DNA from: Holophagales bacterium
GTDB lineage: Bacteria; Acidobacteriota; Thermoanaerobaculia; UBA5066
Assembly: GCA_016716705.1 (NCBI GenBank)
Contig: JADJVF010000011.1
Location: forward strand, 97,058-161,057
Direction of reading: 5' to 3'
DNA length: 64,000 bases
The notes beneath the pieces were generated by a model. The model saw only the letters and a list, made by a program, of their open reading frames with translations. It was not told the origin of the DNA and ran no database searches. Position numbers and translations under genes: made by a program. Below, piece after piece: positions 17,535 through 25,431 of the stretch. Positions within the stretch are counted from its first letter, which is position 1. Every line of letters begins with the position of its first letter.

Positions 17535-18254
17535 GTGAGCGAGTCCGTCCCGACCGAAACGTGCCCCCTCTGCCACGGCTTTGGCAGGCTGGAGCGCCCG
17601 AACGGAACGACTGTCGCCTGCCAGTGCCGGGCCGGCGAGATCGCCGAGGCGCGCCGGAGCGCGGCCCGGATTCCGGAGCGCTACCGGAACTGCCGTCTCC
17701 AGAACTTCAAGGACCTGCAGAACGACTCGCTGAAGAAGGCGAAGGCGGTGGCGAAGCGCTTCGTCGACCACTGGCCGGCCATCGACGCGGGGCTGCTCAT
17801 CACGGGTCCCGTCGGCGTCGGAAAGACGCACCTCGCCGTGGCCATCCTGAACGAGCTCGTCGACTCGAAGGGGGCGACGGCCCTCTTCTGCGACTTCTCC
17901 GACCTGCTCGACCGGATCCAGGCGAGCTTCGGGAAGGGGAGCGAGGAAAACCAGGACGACATCGTCGCCCCGTACCGCGACGCGCAGCTGCTCGTCCTCG
18001 ACGAGCTCGGCGCCCGCCGTCCCTCCGACTGGGTCCGCGAGGTCCTCTACGGCCTCCTGAACACGCGCTACAACCGGGGCCGGCTCACGATCCTGACGAC
18101 GAACTTCGGGGACGAGCCGGACGGGCGCGGCGGGGAGACACTGGAGATGCGAGTCGGTCCGCCGGTGAGGAGCCGCCTCTACGAGATGTGCCAGCTCGTC
18201 GCCATCGAGGCCGAGGACTTCCGCAAGAAGCACCGCGCGAAAGCGTTCGGGTGA
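17535..18254 (+). CDS. DnaC/IstB-like AAA+ ATPase, helicase loader type
   Basis: 239 residues. An N-terminal cysteine cluster (CPLCHGFGRL and CQCRAG) is followed by the AAA+ core: Walker A GPVGVGKTHLAVA, Walker B LLVLDELGARR, sensor region LTILTTNFGD and an arginine-finger helix (GPPVRSRLYEMC). This resembles DnaC/DnaI helicase loaders; stand-alone relatives are also called DNA replication protein DnaC. No transposase is adjacent, so an IstB role is unlikely. The end lies five bases before the TTG start of the SpoIID gene. Confidence 0.82.
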   Translation: MSESVPTETCPLCHGFGRLERPNGTTVACQCRAGEIAEARRSAARIPERYRNCRLQNFKDLQNDSLKKAKAVAKRFVDHWPAIDAGLLITGPVGVGKTHLAVAILNELVDSKGATALFCDFSDLLDRIQASFGKGSEENQDDIVAPYRDAQLLVLDELGARRPSDWVREVLYGLLNTRYNRGRLTILTTNFGDEPDGRGGETLEMRVGPPVRSRLYEMCQLVAIEAEDFRKKHRAKAFG

Positions 18255-18258
18255 GCGC

Positions 18259-20820
18259 TTGAGCCGTACCAGGTTCTGTCCGCGCGGGTCGGCCCCCGGC
18301 GCGAAGGGACGTCTCGGTCGGGCCGCCGCCCTGTTCGCAGCGCTGCTGCTGCCGGCCTGCGCGCCGAGGCCCGTACCGGTCACGGGACGCCCTTCCGTCG
18401 AAACCCCCGTCCCGGCGCTGACGCCCACGCCCACGCCGACGCCGCGTCCGGCCGCCCCGGCACCCGTCTTCCGCGAGGTCCCGGAGCCGCGAATCGACAT
18501 CGGGATCGCGACCGACCGCCCGGAGTACCCGCTGCCCGCCGGCGAATGGCTCCTTCGTCCGGGAGGCGAAGCGAGACGCCACCTCGGCTCGCTCGCGATC
18601 CGGCCCGCCGGGGGCTCCAGCCCGGCCGCGGCGCCCGCGTTCCAGATCCAGGCGGGCTCCTTCGCCCGGCGGGAGCTCGCCGAGGCCGAGGCCGCGCGTC
18701 TCGGGGCCCTCCTCTCCCTCCCGGCCTCGGTGGCCGAGGCGGGGGGGCGATGGGGTGTCCGGCTCGGAGAGCCGGGTGGCCGGGCGGCGCTCCAGCCCCT
18801 CCTGTCGCGCGTGCGGCGTGACGCCGTCCCCGAGGCGTTCCTCGTCGGCCTCGCCCCCTCCGGCGCACCCGCCCGCACGCTGCTCGTCGAAGGACCGGAC
18901 GGGGTGCGGGAGGTTCCGTCGCCCCTGGAGCTGCAGGCGGCGGAAGGCTCGCTCCTCCCGGTGAACGACTCCCGCTATCGCGGCAACCTGCTCCTGGTCG
19001 CGACGTCGCGGGGAACGCTTCACGTCGTCAACCGGGTCGGCCTCGAGGAGTACCTCCTCGGCGTCGTCCCGCTCGAGATGGGGCCGCGCGTCTACGACGA
19101 GCTCGAGGCGCTGAAGGCGCAGGCCGTCGCGGCGCGGACCTACGCCGTCAAGCGGCGCGGCGACTTCTCGGCCGAGGGCTACGACCTCTGCGCGACGGCC
19201 CGCTGCCAGGTCTACGGCGGTGCCACGGCCGAGCAGCCGCTCTCGAGCCAGGCGGTGAGAGCCACGGCCGGTCAGGTCCTCCTCTACGCCGGGGCCCCCG
19301 CCGACACCCTCTTCACCTCCACCTGCGGGGGACGGACGGAGGACGCCTTCAACGTCTTCCCCTCGTATTCGCAGGCCGCGTTCCCCTACCTCCGTTCGGT
19401 GTCCTGCACCGGGGAGCAGAGGCTTCCGATCGCGACGACGGCCCACGCGCCGGTCCACTCCGACGCCCTCGGGTCGCTCGCCGTCAGGGGCCGGGCACTG
19501 CTTCACGCGGCGGGGCGCAGCGGCACGTCGTGGGCCGACCTGAAGGCGGCCCGCTCTCTCCTGACGTCCCGCCTCGGCCTTCCCGCCGGTGCCCCGGCAC
19601 GGACTCTCGCGGCCGACGCGGTCTACGCGAACCTCGCCGGGCTCCTCGGAGACGAGAGGCTCCTGACCGAGGAGTCCGAGCGTGCCTCCGCTCCTCAGGC
19701 GTGGAGCGACGAGGCGCGCCGTGTCCACGCGGCGCTCGTCCGCTTCCAGGTGGGCGGCCCCACGCCACTCCCGACGACGCGCCCGTTCTCCGCCGAGGAG
19801 GCCGCGGGTCTCTGGGCGTCCCTCCTCCTGCGCGCAGGAGGGCTCGAGGAGGTCGAAGGGCGGCTCGTCGCCGCGCCCGCCGGAAAGCTCGTCGTGAAGA
19901 CCGCGAAAGGGCGCGAGGAGGAGACGCTTCCGCCCGACCCGCTCCTCTTCCGCGGCGGCGGCGAGGCGTGGACGCAGCGCGACGCGCTCGAGCCCGCGCC
20001 GGGCGACCGCGTGCGGCTCGTCGTGCGAGACGGAACCGTCCTCGTCGTCGCGGCCGTGGTCCCGGCCGCGGAGGGGCTCTACGAGCGGGAGTCGTCCTGG
20101 ATTCACTGGGTACGGCGATTCACGGGCGCCGAGCTGATGGGGAAGCTCCTCGAGCGCGACGCTTCGAGGAAGGGGAGTGTCGTGAGGCGGCTCGACGTCC
20201 TCGCGCGAGGGGCCTCGGGTCGCGCTGCGAAGGTCAGGGTCACGACCGACCGCGAGGCGTTCGACCTCTCGGGCCTCGAGGTGCGGTTCGCCCTCGGAAT
20301 CCCGGAGACGCTCTTCACGCTCGTCACGGGGAAGGACGAGACGGGAGCGCCCGTCCACACGTTCTTCGGGCGCGGCTGGGGGCACGGCGTCGGCCTCTGC
20401 CAGACGGGGACGTTCGGCATGGCGCTCGCGGGAAAGACGCACGCCGAGATCCTCGCGACCTACTATCCCGGGACCCTCCTCGGGGTCTGGCCCGCGCCCG
20501 CGCAGGTCCCCGAGCCGGGGCGGGGCGCCGCCCCGAGCCTGGCGCCAACGCCCTTTCCGTCCCCGCCGGCGCGCCGCGCTAACGCGGCGTTCGGGGTCCG
20601 GCGGATAGAATCGCGCCTCGCGGGCGATTCGCCCCAGGAGTCCCGACATGACGACGCTTCTCGAGAGCCCCGCGGCCGTTGGCGCCGCCTCTTCCGCCCC
20701 GTTCGGCTTCCAGCTCTCGGACGACCAGCTCGCCGTCCGGAAGATGGTCCGCGAGTTCGCCGAGTCGGAGATCGCGCCGCACGTCATGGAGTGGGACGAG
20801 GCCCAGGTCTTCCCCCTTGA
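18259..20820 (+). CDS. SPOR-SpoIID lipoprotein (peptidoglycan lytic transglycosylase type)
   Basis: Start TTG 18259. A lipoprotein signal (ALFAALLLPAC) is followed by a TPTPTP linker, a SPOR-like domain near residues 130-190 (FQIQAGSFARRELAEAEA) and a SpoIID/LytB domain: EEYLLGVVPLEMG with the catalytic Glu, ALKAQAVAARTYAV, CQVYGG, TCGGRTE, and GWGHGVGLCQTGTFGMA at the C terminus. SpoIID cleaves glycan strands that lack stem peptides, the same denuded strands SPOR binds. Between the two SpoIID parts lies an insertion with no clear domain. The frame runs 173 bases into the acyl-CoA dehydrogenase gene, past that gene's likely promoter and ribosome site; one indel before 20580 would end it at 20582. 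The 3' end is therefore uncertain. Confidence 0.8.
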   Translation: MSRTRFCPRGSAPGAKGRLGRAAALFAALLLPACAPRPVPVTGRPSVETPVPALTPTPTPTPRPAAPAPVFREVPEPRIDIGIATDRPEYPLPAGEWLLRPGGEARRHLGSLAIRPAGGSSPAAAPAFQIQAGSFARRELAEAEAARLGALLSLPASVAEAGGRWGVRLGEPGGRAALQPLLSRVRRDAVPEAFLVGLAPSGAPARTLLVEGPDGVREVPSPLELQAAEGSLLPVNDSRYRGNLLLVATSRGTLHVVNRVGLEEYLLGVVPLEMGPRVYDELEALKAQAVAARTYAVKRRGDFSAEGYDLCATARCQVYGGATAEQPLSSQAVRATAGQVLLYAGAPADTLFTSTCGGRTEDAFNVFPSYSQAAFPYLRSVSCTGEQRLPIATTAHAPVHSDALGSLAVRGRALLHAAGRSGTSWADLKAARSLLTSRLGLPAGAPARTLAADAVYANLAGLLGDERLLTEESERASAPQAWSDEARRVHAALVRFQVGGPTPLPTTRPFSAEEAAGLWASLLLRAGGLEEVEGRLVAAPAGKLVVKTAKGREEETLPPDPLLFRGGGEAWTQRDALEPAPGDRVRLVVRDGTVLVVAAVVPAAEGLYERESSWIHWVRRFTGAELMGKLLERDASRKGSVVRRLDVLARGASGRAAKVRVTTDREAFDLSGLEVRFALGIPETLFTLVTGKDETGAPVHTFFGRGWGHGVGLCQTGTFGMALAGKTHAEILATYYPGTLLGVWPAPAQVPEPGRGAAPSLAPTPFPSPPARRANAAFGVRRIESRLAGDSPQESRHDDASREPRGRWRRLFRPVRLPALGRPARRPEDGPRVRRVGDRAARHGVGRGPGLPP

Positions 20821-21844
20821 GGTCATCGCCCGCCTCGGGGAGCTCGGGATGCTCGGCGTCATCGTCCCGGAGGCGTACGGCGGTGCGGGCCTCTCGTACA
20901 TCGACTACATCGGCGTCATCGAGGAGCTCTCGCGGGTCGACGGCTCGGTCGGCATCTCGATCGCGGCTCACAACAGCCTCTGCACGAACCACATCTTCAT
21001 GTTCGGCACGGAGGAGCAGAAGCGCCGATGGGTCACGCCGCTCGCCCAGGGAAAGGCGATCGGCGCCTGGGGGCTGACGGAGTCCGAGGCCGGTAGCGAC
21101 TCGAAGGGGACGAAGACGACGGCCGTCCTCGACGGGAACCAGTGGGTCCTCAACGGCTCGAAGAACTTCATCACCCACGGCTCCGTCGGCGACACCGCGG
21201 TCCTGCTCGCCGTCACCGACAAGGCCGCCGGCACGCACGGCATCTCCGCGTTCGTCGTCGACCTCCACCAGCCCGGCATCCGCGCCGGCAAGAAGGAGAA
21301 CAAGCTGGGGCTCAGGGCCTCCGACACGGCGACGCTCGTCATGGAGGACTGCCGGATTCCGAAGGAGAACCTCCTCGGTCCCCTCGGCACGGGCTTCAGC
21401 CAGGCGATGCAGGTCCTCGACGGCGGGCGGATCTCCATCGCCGCCCTCGCCCTCGGGATGGCGCAGGGCGCCTACGACTGCGCCCTCGACTACTCGCGGC
21501 AGCGCGAGCAGTTCGGCAAGCCGATCTCCGAGTTCCAGTCGATCCAGAACTACCTGGCCGACATGGCGACCGAGATCGACGCCGCCCGCCTCCTCACCTG
21601 GCGCGCCGGGTGGATGAAGGACCGCGGGATGAAGGTGACGAAGGAATCGGCCATGTGCAAGCTCTACGCGGCCGAGGTCTCGGTGCGGGTCGCGAACCTC
21701 GCCGTCCAGATCCACGGCGGCTACGGCTTCACGAAGGACTTCAAGGCCGAGAAGTTCTACCGCGACGTCAAGCTCTGCACGATCGGCGAGGGGACCTCCG
21801 AGATCCAGCGGATGGTCATCGCCCGGCAGCTCCTCAAGGGATGA
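20648..21844 (+). CDS. Acyl-CoA dehydrogenase
   Basis: 398 residues, full length. FAD and substrate motifs: GAWGLTESEAGSD, NGSKNFITHGSVGD, DYSRQREQFGKPISEFQSIQ and IHGGYGFTKDF. The catalytic Glu lies in GEGTSEIQR near the C terminus. It catalyses alpha-beta oxidation of a short- to medium-chain acyl-CoA, passing electrons to ETF. Start ATG 20648 has AGGAG upstream, and a TAGAAT box lies at 20606-20611. The stop overlaps the next gene by ATGA, so it heads an operon with the M16 peptidase pair. Confidence 0.93.
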   Translation: MTTLLESPAAVGAASSAPFGFQLSDDQLAVRKMVREFAESEIAPHVMEWDEAQVFPLEVIARLGELGMLGVIVPEAYGGAGLSYIDYIGVIEELSRVDGSVGISIAAHNSLCTNHIFMFGTEEQKRRWVTPLAQGKAIGAWGLTESEAGSDSKGTKTTAVLDGNQWVLNGSKNFITHGSVGDTAVLLAVTDKAAGTHGISAFVVDLHQPGIRAGKKENKLGLRASDTATLVMEDCRIPKENLLGPLGTGFSQAMQVLDGGRISIAALALGMAQGAYDCALDYSRQREQFGKPISEFQSIQNYLADMATEIDAARLLTWRAGWMKDRGMKVTKESAMCKLYAAEVSVRVANLAVQIHGGYGFTKDFKAEKFYRDVKLCTIGEGTSEIQRMVIARQLLKG

Positions 21845-23134
21845 CGCTCCACGTCCCGCTCCAGACCCGGGTCCTCTCGAACGGGCTCACGGTCGTCGTC
21901 TCCGAGAACCCCGCCGCCCCCGTCTTCGGCCTCTGCGTCCTCTACCGGATCGGCTCGCGCCTCGAGCCGCGGGGCCGCTCCGGCTTCGCACACCTCTTCG
22001 AGCACCTCATGTTCGAGGGGACTCCGAACGCGGGCAAGGGGGTCTTCGACCGCGTCTGCGAGAGCTCCGGCGGGAGCAACAACGGCCAGACCCGCCCCGA
22101 CGTGACGATCTACGTCGTCGACGCCCCGTCCTCGGCGCTCGAGAGGATCCTCTTCCTCGAGGCCGACCGGATGTCGGCGCTCGCCTTCGGGCAGGAGTCG
22201 CTCGACAACCAGCGCGACGTCGTGAAGGAGGAGATCCGGGTCAACGTCCAGAACGACCCGTACGGCCTCTTCGAGTACGGCGAGCTGCCGCTGGCCCTCT
22301 TCGACAAGTGGGAGAACGCCCACGACGGCTACGGCGACTTCCACGACCTCGACCAGGCGACCCTCGCCGACGTCGAGAGCTTCTTCGGCGCCTTCTACCG
22401 CCCGAACAACGCGGTCCTCGCGGTGGCGGGAGACGTGTCGGCCGGCGACGTCTTCGCGAAGGCCGACCGGCTCTTCGGCGGGATTCCGGCGGCGAGCGTG
22501 CCGCCTCGTCCCGACCTTTCCGAGCCGAAGCGCCCGGGGCCGGTGCTCCTCGTGAAGGAGGCGCCGCTCGCGCGCACTCCCGCGATCGCCATGGCGTGGC
22601 GGATGCCGGAACGGACCCATCCCGACGCGATCCCGCTCCTCCTCCTCGGCGAGCTCCTCCACAACGGGCGCGCCTCGCGCCTCTACAGCGGCCTCGTCGA
22701 GGGACGCCAGATCGCCACCGACCTCTCGGGCGGCTTCAACCCGTTCCAGGGGGGCACCTGGTACGACGGGGCCACGCTCTTTCTCTCGCGGCTCGGCTAC
22801 CGGCGCGACGTCTCCGAGACCGCGGTCCTGGCCGCCTTCGACGAGGAGGTCGCGCGGATCGCGCGCGACGGCGTCGGCGAGGGCGAGCTCGCGCGCGTGA
22901 AGACGAAGGTCCTCACCGACTGGTACGCGGGCCTCGAGCCCCGCCTCGGCCTCGCCGTCGAGATGGCGCACGCGGTGGCCTTCTCCGGGGCGCCCCGAGG
23001 CGCTTCTCGAATTCCCCGCCCAGATCGAAGCCGTGACGGGCGAAGAGCTCCGCCGTGCGGCCGCCTGGCTCGATCCACGGACGCGAGCGGCGATCGTGAA
23101 GGTTCCGCCGAGGGAAGACAAGGTGGCGAAGTGA
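21841..23134 (+). CDS. M16 peptidase, active subunit, one frameshift
   Basis: About 430 residues. LSNGLTVVV opens the domain, and the inverted zinc motif HLFEH (His51, Glu54, His55) is intact with downstream acidic ligands in DVVKEEIR. No signal peptide is seen. A run of four G at 22987-22990 should be three; the frame then continues RPEALLEFPAQIEAVTGEEL and ends at 23134. It would pair with the next gene, as in heterodimeric M16B processing peptidases where one subunit has lost zinc. The start overlaps the dehydrogenase stop (ATGA). Confidence 0.85.
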
Positions 23135-24481
23135 GCTCCTTGGAGAGCCTTCCGCCCCTCGGGCCGCCGAGGCCCGTCCCGGCGCCATACGTCGACAGGG
23201 CGGTGCTGCCGAACGGCCTGGCTGTCCAGGTCGTACCGTACGCGGGGGTCCCGCTCGTCTCCGTCCGCCTGATCACGCGCGGCGGCCTGTCGGACGACCC
23301 GGCCGGGTCTCCCGGCCTCGCGCGCCTCCTCGCCGCCAGTCTCCGCGAGGGGACGACGACGCGCACGAGCGCCGTCCTGGCCGAGCTCGCCCAGGAAGCG
23401 GGAGGCGACCTCTCGGCCGGAGCCGGCCCCGACTCCCTGTCGATCGGGGCCTCCGGCCTCGCGGCGAGGGTCCCGCTCCTCCTCGACCTCGTCGCCGACC
23501 TGGCGATGCGCCCGGCCTTTCCCGCGGACGGGGTCGCGCGGGTCAAGGACCTCGTGCGCGAGGACCTCGAGACGAGCGAGTCGGAGCCTTCCTACCTCGC
23601 GGTCCGCGCCTTCGCCCGCGCGCTCTACGGGAGCCATCCCTACGGGACGATCTCGCCCACCGCGGCGTCGATCGACGCCGTCACGCCGGAGATCCTCGCC
23701 GTCGAGGCCGCGCGGCGCCTCCGCCCCGAGCGATCGCTCCTCCTCGTCGCGGGCGACGTCGACCCCGCGGCCGTTCACGCCGAGGCCGCGCGCCTCTTCG
23801 GCGGCTGGAGCGGCGCGGGCGCCCCGCCCCCGGCCGTTCCCGCGCCCGTCGCACCCGCGGGGCCGCGCCGCATCCTCGTCCTCGACCGGCCCGGCTCGGT
23901 CCAGACGAACCTCCTCGTCGGCAATCTCGGCTTCCCGCGGACCGATCCCGACGCCTACCCGCTCGAGCTCGCCATGACGATCTACGGCGGCTCGTTCACG
24001 TCGCGCCTCGTCCAGAACCTGCGCGAGGAGAAGGGCTACACCTACTCGCCCGGAGCCGGCGCGAGCTGGCTCGCCGGCTGCGGCACGGTCCGCTCCTACG
24101 CGGCGGTGCGCACGGAGGTGACGGGCGCCGCCCTGAACGAGATCCTCTACGAGATGGAGCGGATGGCGACGACCGACGCCACGGACGAGGAGATGGAGCG
24201 CGCCTTCCGGCGCGACGCCGGCTCCCTCGCGATCTCCCTTCAGACCGCCGCGGGCGTCGCCGACGAAGTCGTTCGCCTCTGGGTTCCTCGGCCTCCCGCC
24301 GGAAGAGATCGGGCGCGAAGTGGACGAGCTCGGCAAGGTCACGAAGGCCGACGTGCGGCTCGCCTCGCGCCGGGTCTTCGGCACGGGCACCGCCCGCATC
24401 GTCGCCGTCGGCGACGCGGCGGCGATCCGCGAGGAACTGGGAACGTTCGGGGAGATCGAGGAGGTCCCGGCGGGGAGGTGA
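23131..24481 (+). CDS. M16 peptidase, inactive partner subunit, one frameshift
   Basis: About 450 residues. The fold is clear (LPNGLAVQVVPYAGVPLVSV, ALYGSHPYGT, REEKGYTYSPGAGASW with the conserved Arg/Tyr of the substrate pocket), but HxxEH is replaced by GLARLLAAS, so this subunit cannot bind zinc. Start GTG 23131 overlaps the previous stop. One extra G at 24281-24283 breaks the frame; corrected, it reads FLGLPPEEIGREVDELGKVT and ends at 24481. It likely forms the second half of the chamber with the active subunit. Confidence 0.83.
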
Positions 24482-24486
24482 GACGC

Positions 24487-25397
24487 GTGCCAGACCGGGC
24501 GGGCGCAGGCAGGGGCGGGGGGGGGGGGGGGGGGGGGGGGGGCCGACGGTCGTCGTTCCCGCCTTCGGGCGGCCCGACTCGACCGGGCGGGCGCTCCGAT
24601 CGCTCGTGGATGCCGGAGCCGGCCGCATCGTCCTCGTGGACGACGAGGGACGCGGTCACGGGGACGACCTCCGGCGGGAATTCCCGGTTGTCGAGATCCT
24701 GCGGACGGAGACGCCGGTCTACTGGACGGGGGCGATCCGCCTCGGGGTCGAGCACGCCCTGGCCACCGGCGCCCGATCCGTCCTCTTCTTCAACCAGGAC
24801 GTGACCGTCCCCCCGGGCTACTTCGAGCGGCTCGCCGCGACGGCGGGGCGGTTCCCGGGGTCCGTGATCGGCTCCGCCGTGGTCTACGCGCAGAGGGAAG
24901 GCGTCGTCTGGTCGGCGGGGGCCAGGATGGAGTGGTTCGGCCGGGGCTTCCGGGTCCTTCACCACGGGGACTCCGTCGAAGGGCTTCCGGGGGAGCCCTT
25001 TCCCGTGGACTGGCTGTTCGGGATGGGAACGTACGTTCCCGCAGGCGTCTTCGAGAGGATCGGACTTCCCGACGCCGATCGATTCCCGATGGCGTGGGGC
25101 GACGCGGACTTCGCGCTGCGGGCGAGGGGCGCGGGCATTCAGATCCTCCTCGACCCGAGGTTGCGGCTCTCGCACGAGGTCGGTCGCTACGACGCCCGGG
25201 TGGCGCCCGCTCCGACCTTCGCGGAATACGTCTCGTGGCTGAAGAGCCCGGTCCACAACATCTCCCTCTCCGCACAGCGCGAGGTCTGGCGGCGGCACGG
25301 CCCGGGGGGGCTCTGGCGCGTGTCGTTCGCCCTGCGGTTCCTGTTCCTGCTCGTCAACTTCGTCCGCATCCGGTTCCTCTTCCCCTCGGCCCGATGA
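24487..25397 (+). CDS. Family 2 glycosyltransferase, start interrupted by poly-G
   Basis: GTG 24487 lies five bases after the M16 stop and encodes VPDRAGAGRG, then a run of 26 G, then TVVVPAFGRPDS, the first strand of a GT2 fold. The frame before and after the run disagrees, and it becomes continuous only if the run is shorter by two bases or longer by one. Downstream: IVLVDDEG, SVLFFNQDV (the DxD region), VDWLFGMGTYV, and GDADFALRARGAG, typical of rhamnosyl- and similar transferases. A C-terminal hydrophobic segment (FLFLLVNFVRIRFLF) may hold it to the membrane. Substrate unknown. Confidence 0.75.
24517..24542 (+). repeat. Mononucleotide run, 26 G
   Basis: An uninterrupted run of 26 G inside the 5' coding part of the glycosyltransferase. 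Nothing comparable occurs elsewhere in the window. It may be a base-calling or assembly artefact, or a true contingency tract. Confidence 0.9.
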
Positions 25398-25414
25398 GGC
25401 CGTGAGGCCGGTGC

Positions 25415-25420
25415 TAGCAT
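25415..25420 (+). promoter_or_regulatory. Putative extended -10 box before TonB receptor operon
   Basis: TAGCAT preceded by TGC forms an extended -10; it ends 11 bases before ATG 25432. There is no good -35. Confidence 0.3.
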
Positions 25421-25431
25421 CGCTGCACACG

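Noticed and set aside
17535..18254. IstB of an IS21-like element
   Set aside because: There is no transposase, inverted repeat or target duplication nearby, and the N-terminal cysteine cluster fits a stand-alone DnaC-like loader.
18415..18460. CRISPR-like or tandem DNA repeat
   Set aside because: It encodes a TPTPTP linker in the SpoIID lipoprotein; codon-level low complexity only.
21142..24804. A 1220-codon fused M16-M16 frame
   Set aside because: It begins inside the acyl-CoA dehydrogenase in the wrong frame, and the two peptidase genes have their own ATGA/GTGA junctions once two extra G are removed.
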